The notes beneath the pieces were generated by a model. That model was not told the origin of the DNA, ran no database searches, and was given only the letters and a program-made list of their open reading frames with translations. A DNA stretch of 64,000 bases from Pseudoglutamicibacter cumminsii (lineage in GTDB: Bacteria; Actinomycetota; Actinomycetes; Actinomycetales; Micrococcaceae). The DNA lies in assembly GCF_016907775.1 (NCBI RefSeq), contig NZ_JAFBCO010000001.1:1-64000 (forward strand), read 5' to 3'. The first letter of the stretch is position 1. Each line of letters opens with the position of its first letter. Shown here piece after piece: positions 37,326-45,334 of the stretch. Position numbers and translations under genes: made by a program.

Positions 37326-38014
37326 GAGTCATCATCGCCGGCGGAGGGTCGGTTGGTCAGTCGATCGCGTCCGAACTGTTAGGCCGCCACCACCAGGTGT
37401 GCATCATCGACGAAGACCCCGACAACCGCGAAGCCGTAACTTCAGGCGCGCTCGATGGGGTCGAATGGCTCATCGGGGACGCGTGCGAACTTTCGACGTT
37501 GCGCCGCGCCCGGCCAGAAACCGCCGATGTGGTGGTTTCCGCTACCGGCGACGACAAAGCGAACCTCGTGGTGTCGCTACTCGCGAAATCTGAGTTCGGT
37601 GTCTTGCGTACCGTGGGGCGCGTAAATAATCCGCGCAACGAGTGGATGTTCACTCAGGCGTGGGGTGTGGACGTTGCGGTTTCGACGCCACGTTTGCTCA
37701 CGGCTCTGGTTGAGGAAGCCGTTGAAGAGGGCGACCTCGTACGGCTCATGTCTTTGCGTTCGGATTCCGCGGATATCGTCGCGTTCACAGTGCCCGCGGA
37801 TTCGCCGATGGTGGGCTTGCGTTTCGCGGAGGTTCCGTGGCCTTTGCGTACAGTTCCGGTGGCGTTGCTACGCGATGATGCTCCGATGGCGCCAACGGCT
37901 GACGACACTCTCGAAGCCGCCGATGAGGTGATCTTCCTCGCCGCGCCTGCTGCCGAAGGTGAGCTTCGGACGTTGTTGCGGGAAGGCTGGGACCAAGCCG
38001 AGTCCCCTGCTTAG
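37322..38014 (+). CDS. ceoC: TrkA-family potassium uptake regulator CeoC
   Basis: 230 residues with the same design: AGGGSVGQSIASELLGRHHQ nucleotide fold, IIDEDPDN, and a C-terminal TrkA-C domain. CeoB and CeoC probably work as a pair on one K+ system. No Trk membrane subunit is in the window; the neighbouring APC permease is a candidate partner by position. Ends at a short hairpin terminator. Confidence 0.93.
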   Translation: MRVIIAGGGSVGQSIASELLGRHHQVCIIDEDPDNREAVTSGALDGVEWLIGDACELSTLRRARPETADVVVSATGDDKANLVVSLLAKSEFGVLRTVGRVNNPRNEWMFTQAWGVDVAVSTPRLLTALVEEAVEEGDLVRLMSLRSDSADIVAFTVPADSPMVGLRFAEVPWPLRTVPVALLRDDAPMAPTADDTLEAADEVIFLAAPAAEGELRTLLREGWDQAESPA

Positions 38015-38032
38015 GCCCCTACTGAGGGGCCT
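38013..38032. terminator. Short bidirectional terminator between ceoC and DUF3159
   Basis: An 8-bp stem aggcccct/aggggcct with the loop actg, sitting across the ceoC stop and 6 bases from the DUF3159 stop on the other strand. Confidence 0.7.
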
Positions 38033-38037
38033 CCTGC

Positions 38038-38853
38038 TTAGGGTTCCTCCGTCTGATCCGCGGCGTCCTGCGATTGCTGTGCGACGCTTTGCTGCTGCTG
38101 TGCGACGTTTTGCTGCTGCTGTGCGACGTTGCCGCGTGGTCGCGTCATGAGCCACGCCAAAACGAGCACACCCACGTAGAGCGGGACACCCATCACGAGC
38201 CGCGCGGCGCCGAGTGCGTTGACCTGGTCCGTAAAGTAGAGCGGAACCTGAACCGCGAGACGGAAAATGAACAGGCCGAGAACCAAAAGGTTAGCTACTT
38301 GGTACACCCGCATGCGGGGACGGCTCGCACGCCAGCGGGTCTCCTCACCATGGAGGAAACCAAACACGACGCCGACCAGCGGCCAACGCACGAGAGCCGA
38401 AATACCAAGCACCAACGCCGAAACAATGTTGGTGATAAACCCTGGGACGTAATAGTCGCGTGCGTTGCCGCCCGCTTTAGCGAACACCGCGCACAGCGCA
38501 ATACCCAGCAAACCCGTTACCGCTGGCGTGACTTGGGAGCGCGTCACGACGCGGGCCACGATGAACACGAGCCCAGCCGCGAGTGAGGCGATCAACGCGG
38601 TGTCGAGCTGTTGCGTGAACGCGAAGATCATCATGAACAAGAATCCCGGAACCGTGGATTCCGCTAAACCGCGGATGCCGCCGATCGAAGCTAACGGGTC
38701 GATGTTCCCGTCGTCTTTACGCTTGATCGAACTACCCAACGATCCCGCAACGGCTGCCGCCGCCTGCTTCCGGCCGGTAGCTTCCTCCGCAGAATCTGAG
38801 GGCTCAGAGGTAGCGGACATCGGTTCAGGTTTCTCTGGGTTAGTGCTGGACAT
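38038..38853 (-). CDS. DUF3159 membrane protein
   Basis: 271 residues. Hydrophilic N-terminus (about 60 residues), then six hydrophobic segments, then a Gln-rich cytoplasmic tail. The family is actinobacterial and matches Rv2693c by position. Its function is unknown. The tail VAQQQQ(N/S) is made by a 21-base repeat. Confidence 0.88.
   Translation of the reverse strand: MSSTNPEKPEPMSATSEPSDSAEEATGRKQAAAAVAGSLGSSIKRKDDGNIDPLASIGGIRGLAESTVPGFLFMMIFAFTQQLDTALIASLAAGLVFIVARVVTRSQVTPAVTGLLGIALCAVFAKAGGNARDYYVPGFITNIVSALVLGISALVRWPLVGVVFGFLHGEETRWRASRPRMRVYQVANLLVLGLFIFRLAVQVPLYFTDQVNALGAARLVMGVPLYVGVLVLAWLMTRPRGNVAQQQQNVAQQQQSVAQQSQDAADQTEEP
38081..38135. repeat. 21-bp tandem repeat in the DUF3159 tail
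   Basis: The unit gcgacgttttgctgctgctgt occurs at 38081-38101 (one mismatch) and 38102-38122, then as a partial copy. It encodes VAQQQQN/S heptads. The copy number may vary between strains. Confidence 0.8.
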
Positions 38854-38855
38854 GC

Positions 38856-39212
38856 CTAGGAATCCTTATCTGACCGGTCCGGAGCCGCCTCGATGACTTC
38901 ATACCTCGGGTTGAAAATCACGTCTCGTCCCTCGCGCCGGCTCACTGGCCCAGAAAACCGCAGAATCGCGCCCGGGTGTATTCCAGCTACACGGTGCTGG
39001 CCGAGCCAGATCAAGACAACGAGCTCACCGGCTTTAGACGACTCCAGACGCTGCCCCGGGCTCGGCCGTTCCGGAACGACAACCGCCTCAAAGCTCGCAG
39101 AATGGCCGGGCGCCGGGCGTGTGGTTGCTGTGATCCATCCAGTCAATTGGATGTGCTGACCAGTGACCCGCTGCGGCCATTGGGCACCAGCTTGGCGTTG
39201 GCTTGTGGGCAC
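38856..39212 (-). CDS. OB-fold nucleic-acid-binding domain protein
   Basis: 118 residues, one OB fold (VTGQHIQLTGWITAT ... ELVVLIWLGQHRVAGIHPGAILRFSGPV). Position matches Rv2694c; in actinobacteria these small proteins resemble the RecG wedge-type OB domain. It lies two bases before the DUF3159 gene and three after the DUF3710 gene on the same strand, so all three form one operon. Start is GTG at 39212. Its nucleic acid target is unknown. Confidence 0.82.
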   Translation of the reverse strand: MPTSQRQAGAQWPQRVTGQHIQLTGWITATTRPAPGHSASFEAVVVPERPSPGQRLESSKAGELVVLIWLGQHRVAGIHPGAILRFSGPVSRREGRDVIFNPRYEVIEAAPDRSDKDS

Positions 39213-39215
39213 TCT

Positions 39216-39953
39216 TTAGCCGACCTGGGTGATTTCAGGGCCACGACGAGGGTCGTGGTTGTCTTTATTAGCTCCCGCATCATGCTGCGCCTGCGCAGAC
39301 TCAGCCGCCGTCTCCGAACCTTCCGGGACACGCAACGGCAAAAGCTCCGTTGGCGACATCGGCCCCGTGCCGCGATCCACAATGACACCCGCGACGAACG
39401 CTTCGAGCTCCTGCGCGGCTTCGTCATTGATCGCTGCCGGGCCACCAAAGACCGCGCGCAGGAACCAGCGCGGGCCGTCGATACCTACGAAGCGAGCCAC
39501 CATGTGGCCCTGCTCACCGTTCGGGCCAGTAGCCTGTACGCGCGCCAAAAGCTCCGGACCAAAACGACCATCACGGCGGTCGGTGCGGCCACCCTGCTGG
39601 GTGATCGCATCGTCGATCTCTGACGAGATGCCATCCCACAGGCTTCCAGATTTCGATGCGGCGAAAGCCTGCAACTGGACGCGCGATTCGCCGTGCTCAA
39701 CGGCTGCCGAAACTACGGTGCCGGAGCTTTCCTCAACCTCGAGGTTGAGGCTCATGCCCTGGATCGCAGGGATCTTCAACGACCCAAGGTCAATATAGGA
39801 CTCTGTTGGGGTGCGCTCCGAAATATCGAAGGGACCCTCGGGGCGTTCAGGCTTACCCTCAGGAACCTCCGGAGTCGACTCAGCTACAGCTTCCTGTTCC
39901 GCTGCGGCTTCAGCCTCCTGTTTCCTACGCTTGCGGCGGGAAAACAGACCCAT
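39216..39953 (-). CDS. DUF3710 protein
   Basis: 245 residues. Basic N-terminus (FSRRKRRKQ), acidic linker, then a conserved core beginning GPFDISE and containing YIDLGSLKIPAIQGM ... GPRWFLRAVFGG. Matches Rv2696c in synteny, just downstream of dut. Actinobacteria-restricted family without known function. Confidence 0.9.
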   Translation of the reverse strand: MGLFSRRKRRKQEAEAAAEQEAVAESTPEVPEGKPERPEGPFDISERTPTESYIDLGSLKIPAIQGMSLNLEVEESSGTVVSAAVEHGESRVQLQAFAASKSGSLWDGISSEIDDAITQQGGRTDRRDGRFGPELLARVQATGPNGEQGHMVARFVGIDGPRWFLRAVFGGPAAINDEAAQELEAFVAGVIVDRGTGPMSPTELLPLRVPEGSETAAESAQAQHDAGANKDNHDPRRGPEITQVG

Positions 39954-40084
39954 CGAAATACACGTCCTTCCACGTCACTGACCTTTGCGCGGCCAGCGAC
40001 CTATCGTCGATCACATCGAGCTCTACACCGAGTCTAATGCCGTAGGCCACACAAACCAGAACCTTGCGGCTCTAGCCCGGAACA

Positions 40085-40621
40085 TTAGGCGCGCAAGCCG
40101 CCTGTGCTTCCGTGACCTCCCACGCCGCGCTCCGATTCGCTCAGCTCATCCGCCTCAACGAAACGGGCGTGGCTCACCTGCTGGATGACCAACTGGCCAA
40201 TCCGATCCCCCGGGTTCACGGTCACGGCGTTCGTTGGGTCAAGGTTGATGAGGTTCACTTTGATCTCACCGCGATAGCCAGCATCGATCGTTCCTGGCGC
40301 GTTCACGATGCTCACACCATGCTTATGAGCCAACCCGGAACGCGGGTGGACAAAGCATGCATAGCCTTGTGGCAGTTCGATCGCGACCCCCGTAGACACA
40401 AGCCTGCGCTCACCAGGCTGCAGCGTAACCGTCTCCGACGCGGCAACATCAGCCCCCGCATCGTCATGATGTGCATACGTTGGCAACACGGCCGAAGGGT
40501 CTAGGCGCTTGATCTTCACAACAGGGCGATCAACACCGTCCCCATGTACATCTTCAGAGCTGACCTGATTCTGCTCCACGAAAACTCCCACAACACTCGG
40601 TGACATCGTCGAATCAGTCAC
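40085..40621 (-). CDS. dut: dUTP diphosphatase
   Basis: Up to 178 residues. All five trimeric dUTPase motifs are present: DAGADV, HPRSGLA, GTIDAGYRGEIKVNL, RIGQLVIQ and the C-terminal GVGGHGSTG. It hydrolyses dUTP to dUMP, keeping uracil out of DNA. The first 30 residues (before VKIKRLDP) are an unusual extension; GTG 40621 has no clear ribosome-binding site and internal ATGs or a start nearer VKIK would give the usual length of about 150. Confidence 0.95.
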   Translation of the reverse strand: MTDSTMSPSVVGVFVEQNQVSSEDVHGDGVDRPVVKIKRLDPSAVLPTYAHHDDAGADVAASETVTLQPGERRLVSTGVAIELPQGYACFVHPRSGLAHKHGVSIVNAPGTIDAGYRGEIKVNLINLDPTNAVTVNPGDRIGQLVIQQVSHARFVEADELSESERGVGGHGSTGGLRA

Positions 40622-40691
40622 ATTCTAGACGGCGCGCGCCAGCCAGCGCCCCCGACGCACCTCCACCGGTGCCGCTCGATAGAATGTCAGC

Positions 40692-41249
40692 ATGTCCCAG
40701 TCTGTTCCTTCCGAACCACACGACCCTGCCGCGAGCGCAGCCCCGGCCGACACTGCATCGGCAAGCACCGCATCGGCCGTAGCAGGCAAACCAATCTTCG
40801 AAGAAAAGCTTCCCTATCCATGGTGGATGTGGATCGTGGCCGCCGCGTTCTCTGTAGCAGTCGGCTTGACGCTTTCGCCGACCAACATGGGGCTACTCGC
40901 CCTCATCGCGGTGATCATCTTCGTTATCGCGGCTGTACTCATGATCAGCACAACCCCTAAAACGGTCGTCACCGATGACGTTCTGCGCGTGGGGCGCGCC
41001 GCAATCGAACGTCGTTACCTCGGTGAAGTCACCGGCTACCGCGGCTACAAGGCTCGCTATCAGCGCGGCCCAGGGCTCAACGGGCTGGCATACATGAGCT
41101 TCCGCGGATGGGTTGACCCGGTCATCAAGGTCATCATCACGGACGAACGCGACCGAACCCCCTACTGGCTGTTTTCCACCAAGCGCCCCGAGGAACTCGT
41201 AGAAGCGCTGGGCGGTTCGATGGCCGGCGACGACGCACCAGAGATCTAG
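40692..41249 (+). CDS. DUF3093 membrane protein
   Basis: 185 residues. An Ala/Ser-rich N-terminus of about 35 residues, FEEKLPYPWWMWI leading into two membrane helices (about 45-65 and 72-90), then a soluble domain with GYRGYKARYQRGPGLNG and YWLFSTKRPEELVEAL. Matches Rv2698 in synteny. Function unknown. Confidence 0.9.
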   Translation: MSQSVPSEPHDPAASAAPADTASASTASAVAGKPIFEEKLPYPWWMWIVAAAFSVAVGLTLSPTNMGLLALIAVIIFVIAAVLMISTTPKTVVTDDVLRVGRAAIERRYLGEVTGYRGYKARYQRGPGLNGLAYMSFRGWVDPVIKVIITDERDRTPYWLFSTKRPEELVEALGGSMAGDDAPEI

Positions 41250-41289
41250 GCGTCAAAAACTGGGCCGGTTCCGGGATTGCCCTTAACCA

Positions 41290-41331
41290 CGTGTGGGGAG
41301 CAGTTCACAGTTGTGAACTGCTCCCCACACG
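41290..41331. terminator. Bidirectional terminator between DUF3093 and DUF4193
   Basis: A perfect 20-bp stem cgtgtggggagcagttcaca and its complement with a two-base centre. Near-perfect palindrome between two convergent genes. Confidence 0.9.
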
Positions 41332-41348
41332 CGTTAAAGCTTGAACGT

Positions 41349-41648
41349 TTAGCCCGCGCAATCCTTGCAATACAGCAGGCCGTCTTCTTCCTCGGCAATC
41401 TGGGAACGGTGGCGCACCAAGAAGCACGAGCTACACGTGAACTCGTCCGACTGAGCCGGGAGAACCGTCACGTTGAGCTCTTCATCTGAAAGGTCGGCAC
41501 CCGGAAGCTCAAATCCTTCCGCCGCTTCGGTCTCGTCCTCGTCAACTACCGCCGACTGGCTGTCATTACGGCGACCCTTGAGTTCCTCAATGGAATCCTC
41601 GCGGTTGCCTTCTTCGTTCTTACGAGGTGCATCGTAATCAGTGGCCAC
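41349..41648 (-). CDS. DUF4193 zinc-ribbon-like protein
   Basis: 99 residues, GTG start with AAGGTGAG upstream. Acidic N-terminal half, then a C-terminal zinc-binding motif CSSC ... CKDC. Matches Rv2699c; the family is universal in actinobacteria and thought to touch transcription or RNA but its role is not established. Confidence 0.92.
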   Translation of the reverse strand: MATDYDAPRKNEEGNREDSIEELKGRRNDSQSAVVDEDETEAAEGFELPGADLSDEELNVTVLPAQSDEFTCSSCFLVRHRSQIAEEEDGLLYCKDCAG

Positions 41649-41966
41649 TTCTCACCTTAATTCTCGGAGGGGTATCTGGCAGCGACATATGAGCCGATAT
41701 ACAGAGGATCTGTGCATCTCCTACTTCGCACGTATCTAACACCATGAGACCCCCTCTTGGCAACACCTGCTACTGGGACGGTGCCAAACACGTTGCGACA
41801 GCACCCTACAAAGCGGCGCGCCGCAACGCAATATGGCGGCATTGTAGCTGAGACATGAAAGACTAGGCCGAGACAAGGCTCACCCTAAATAAGAGCTGAC
41901 TGAGGTAAAACTCGGTTCGAACAATCGGTTTATGATCGGCTCGACGGGCACCGACCGGGAGGAAAC
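41649..41966. other. Divergent promoter region of DUF4193 and sepH
   Basis: 318 bases without a credible gene. A TATGAT at 41931-41936 could be the -10 element of sepH, about 31 bases before its ATG; no good -35 was found. The rest shows no recognisable element. Confidence 0.4.
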
Positions 41967-43289
41967 ATGCGTAACCTTCGCGTGATTCGCGTTGATGAAA
42001 CGAGCGCGACCCTGTATCTCAGCGACTCCGACGGACGCGAGTACAGCCTCCCCGTTGACGACGAACTTCTCAACGCTGTCACTGAGCTCACCTCACCTGA
42101 CGCTGACAACAGCAACGCCTCCGAAAGCGCTGGCGAAGCTGGACGCGGAGACAAGCAGGCTCAGGCCGTGCGGCAGGCGAGCGAGGACCCCGCAGCCACC
42201 GCATCGCGCCCTACACCGCAGGGACGGCCACTTAAGCCGCGCGAAATCCAGGCCCGCATCCGCGAAGGCGCTACAGCGCAGCAGCTCGTCGAAGAAACCG
42301 GGACCGACCTCAAACTTATTCAAAGCTACGAGGGCCCCATCCTTGCTGAGCGCCACTACCGTGCACAGCAGGCCCAAAACATCGAAGTCTCCTCGCCACA
42401 AAACAACGAAGGCTACCGCGCCGCATTCGGCGATAACCCCGCCAACCTCGGCGACATGGTCCGCGCCCGCTTGCGCGCCAACGGTGTAGATCTCGAAACC
42501 CTGCGCTGGGATTCATGGAAGGTCAACGCCGGCGCGTGGACCGTCATCGCAGACTTCGAACTTCCAGAAGGTGCCGTCACGGTTGGTGGCGAACCACCAG
42601 CGGAATGGACGTTCCACCCAACCCGCCGCCACCTCGAAAACCGCAACCGTTGGGCTCAGGTGCTCTCCGAGTGGGAGCCGTGGGACTTCTCTGCGCCACC
42701 ACGCCGCCTTGTCCCTGTCGCTGATGAACCTGACCAGCCGTTCAACGTCGAAGACGGCGGCGAACACGGCAACACTGGGCCCGCAGATTCCGCGCCTGTC
42801 AACGAGCCGGAGCACGATGACGCGGACCACGAACTGCTTGATGTTCTGACCCGCCGCCGCGGAACCCGCGTAGGTGAAGACGCCGAAGGTGACGATGCGC
42901 TCGCCCACCTGATCGCGCAAAGCCACCAGGATCGCGAACGCTCCGGCGCGAACACAGAAGCTCCCGACCGTACCGACGGCCAGCACCTGCCAGACGTCCA
43001 GAACGTCTCGTTCCCGCCCCTGCGCCGCGTCCCAGACCCAATCCCGGCCAGCTCCCACACCGGAAACGACGAAGACGACCGCAAGGGCCGCGACAACGCC
43101 CCCCAGCCACTCTGGGGTGACTCGCATAACTCTGACCGAGAAACCGAATCCGGCTCCAACCACGGCCGCCATGCTGGTTCTGAGCACGAGAACGACGGTG
43201 AATCGAACCATAAGAAGCGCCGCTCCAAGATGCCGTCCTGGGACGAAATCGTGTTCGGCCGCGGCGCCCGCCACCCCGACGACGAATAA
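41967..43289 (+). CDS. sepH: Septation protein SepH (DUF3071)
   Basis: 440 residues with gggaggaaac before ATG. N-terminal DUF3071 domain (MRNLRVIRVDETSATLYLSD ... GREYSLPVDDELL) with a helix-turn-helix-like part (LKPREIQARIREGATAQQLV and TGTDLKLIQSYEGPILAER), a long acidic disordered middle, and a short basic C-terminal helix (KKRRSKMPSWDEIVFGRG). In Streptomyces and mycobacteria SepH binds FtsZ and promotes its assembly through these parts. Confidence 0.95.
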   Translation: MRNLRVIRVDETSATLYLSDSDGREYSLPVDDELLNAVTELTSPDADNSNASESAGEAGRGDKQAQAVRQASEDPAATASRPTPQGRPLKPREIQARIREGATAQQLVEETGTDLKLIQSYEGPILAERHYRAQQAQNIEVSSPQNNEGYRAAFGDNPANLGDMVRARLRANGVDLETLRWDSWKVNAGAWTVIADFELPEGAVTVGGEPPAEWTFHPTRRHLENRNRWAQVLSEWEPWDFSAPPRRLVPVADEPDQPFNVEDGGEHGNTGPADSAPVNEPEHDDADHELLDVLTRRRGTRVGEDAEGDDALAHLIAQSHQDRERSGANTEAPDRTDGQHLPDVQNVSFPPLRRVPDPIPASSHTGNDEDDRKGRDNAPQPLWGDSHNSDRETESGSNHGRHAGSEHENDGESNHKKRRSKMPSWDEIVFGRGARHPDDE

Positions 43290-43353
43290 GACGGCACCTC
43301 GCTAGGGCCGTGTACTAGGGCTGTGTAGTGCGGCTGCGCGCTAAGGCTACACG

Positions 43354-44640
43354 CTAGGCCTGTGCGAGCACGGCGAACGGGATCCGCCTCTCGGCCTCGG
43401 TCAGCGAGCCGTGCTGTCCGATCATCTCGAAAGCGTGAGGAGAAACCCGGCGACCGTCATACAACGCAATCGGGCCGTGCGCGGCAATCACCACGTCCCC
43501 AGCACGCTCGAGCACGCCGTCGCGGAACGACGCACCAAACCAACCGAGCTCCACGTACTCCTCGCGCGTGAGAATCCACGCGTCCGCCCCGAAGCGTTCT
43601 TTCCATGCCGCAACCACCGCATCGCGCTGTGACTGTGGCACATCCGCGGCAAAGTGCAACTGAACAGCCCGCGGCTCCCCCGCCGTGAGCTCGACGCCGT
43701 CAATCAGCTCAGGGAACTGCGAATAGTCGATCCGCCCCTCACGTGGGATGTCAACCATCCCGTGATCAGCAGTCAAAACCACCACCGTGTCCGGCGGAAG
43801 CTTAGCGATGAGCCGGCCCATCGCGGCGTCGAGTTCTTCAAGCTCGTGCAACCACTGCTTTGACGCAACACCGTGCGCGTGCCCGGCTTTATCCAGGTCG
43901 TCCCAGTACAGGTACACAAACACATCTTTGTGCTTGAGCTCGGTGAGCGTCGCACCCACTCGCGCATGTGGCGTGGTGACCCCCACGAACTCACCGCCAC
44001 GCAAGCTTGAACGGGTCAGGGCTGAGTCCTCGAACTTATCCCGCGACACCGTGACCACCCGCCGCACCGCCTCCATGCGTTCAAAGCACGTCAGGTTCGG
44101 TTGCCACTCACGCGGGTCAAGGTCACTCGGCCAGCTGCCGAGCTGATTGACCATGCGGCGGCCGCCGGCAGGGTCCGGTGCCACAGCGTCATAGCCAACG
44201 ATGCCGTGCTCAGCCGGCGCAAGACCCGTACCCATCGCTGTCAGGGCGGCGGCTGTGGTTGTCGGGAACACCGTGGAGAGGACCTGAGAGTTTTTGTCTT
44301 GCATCGCCTGGCGGATCACCGGCGCATGCCCGCCGTAACGCTCGATCAGCTCGGAGCCCAAACCATCCACCATGACCATGACTGCTCGCCGAGCTGGTTC
44401 AATCCCCGGGATGAGCTCAGCCGCATCGATCCCCGTGCCCGGCCCCGAGCACACAGGCGCGACGCCGTGCCACTCAGCGAGCGCCGCATCAAGCGTCGGA
44501 ACCACCATGTTTAGCGTGCCTCGGTCATAATCCGGAGCCGCCGGCAACTCAGCGCCAGCCGCGCCGTCGCCAAGCCCTGGTGCGGCCGGGCTTTCGGCAT
44601 CTGCACGGAAACCAAACTGAGGCATCGAAAACTCGGTCAT
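43354..44640 (-). CDS. Alkaline-phosphatase-superfamily phosphodiesterase
   Basis: 428 residues from ATG 44640 (a longer frame to 44679 adds 13 residues). Nucleotide pyrophosphatase/phosphodiesterase fold: MVMVDGLGSELIERYG (metal Asp), FPTTTAAALTAMGTG (nucleophile Thr), WDDLDKAGHAHG, and TADHGMVDIP (metal Asp/His), then QHGSLTEAER. It probably hydrolyses a phosphate mono- or diester in the cytoplasm; the substrate is not known. Five bases separate it from the DUF5998 gene upstream. Confidence 0.92.
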   Translation of the reverse strand: MTEFSMPQFGFRADAESPAAPGLGDGAAGAELPAAPDYDRGTLNMVVPTLDAALAEWHGVAPVCSGPGTGIDAAELIPGIEPARRAVMVMVDGLGSELIERYGGHAPVIRQAMQDKNSQVLSTVFPTTTAAALTAMGTGLAPAEHGIVGYDAVAPDPAGGRRMVNQLGSWPSDLDPREWQPNLTCFERMEAVRRVVTVSRDKFEDSALTRSSLRGGEFVGVTTPHARVGATLTELKHKDVFVYLYWDDLDKAGHAHGVASKQWLHELEELDAAMGRLIAKLPPDTVVVLTADHGMVDIPREGRIDYSQFPELIDGVELTAGEPRAVQLHFAADVPQSQRDAVVAAWKERFGADAWILTREEYVELGWFGASFRDGVLERAGDVVIAAHGPIALYDGRRVSPHAFEMIGQHGSLTEAERRIPFAVLAQA

Positions 44641-44645
44641 AGTGC

Positions 44646-45251
44646 CTACCACGCCCGCCCGTCTGCCGCGGCAGAGCACGCCCGCCGAACATCCCGAGCG
44701 AACTGGCGTGCCGCATCGAGCGCTTTCTGGCCGTCCGCGTCCGCTGAAACACGCATCGCAAGGTCCTCCTTGCTCACCTGACCAGTGAGCCCATGGTCAG
44801 CGATACATTCAGGGTCACCACACTGCGCCGGCGCGAACTCAGCGCGGGCGCTCCCCGACCACGACAGCGAGAACGTGAGCTCCCGCGGCGACTGCCCCGG
44901 CTTATACTCGGCAGGCCGCGCAACAACGCCCGAAAGCACCACAGTGTGCAAACGCTGCAGAGGCACCGATTCGACGGAGAACGTCGCGATCGGCTGGCCG
45001 TCAGCCGCGTACTGCGCGTCATCGATGTGCAAAATAATGAGCTCCGCGTCAGTCAGCACCAAAACGATCGCATGCCGGTGAACCTCAACCGCCTCAACGT
45101 GCGTCTCAAGATGCAGATAATGACGACGCGGCACGGTGCCCTCGAGCTCCTCGTTGAGGATGTCCAAAGTCAGGTCCGGATAGAACCCTGCGCGCTCGAG
45201 CTCAAGACGCAACGCGTGCGCTGCCGACGGTGTAGACGAAGTTTCAGACAT
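44646..45251 (-). CDS. DUF5998 protein
   Basis: 201 residues, the usual length for this actinobacterial family. N-terminal helix RLELERAGFYPDLTLDILN, beta-rich core (ETHVEAVEVHRHAIVLVLTD, AELIILHIDD) and CGDPECIADHGLTG with two Cys and a His. Cytoplasmic; function unknown. It precedes the phosphodiesterase gene in all likelihood as a two-gene operon. Confidence 0.88.
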   Translation of the reverse strand: MSETSSTPSAAHALRLELERAGFYPDLTLDILNEELEGTVPRRHYLHLETHVEAVEVHRHAIVLVLTDAELIILHIDDAQYAADGQPIATFSVESVPLQRLHTVVLSGVVARPAEYKPGQSPRELTFSLSWSGSARAEFAPAQCGDPECIADHGLTGQVSKEDLAMRVSADADGQKALDAARQFARDVRRACSAAADGRAW

Positions 45252-45334
45252 ACCGTCCAGTCTAGTGCCAGGCTAGAAAAGTAGTGCCGGGCTGGGAATC
45301 TAGCGTTCGGCCGCATCGGATGCGGCCACCGCTG

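Noticed and set aside
38081-38135. CRISPR-like repeat
   Set aside because: Only two and a half adjacent 21-base units without spacers, in frame in a coding region.
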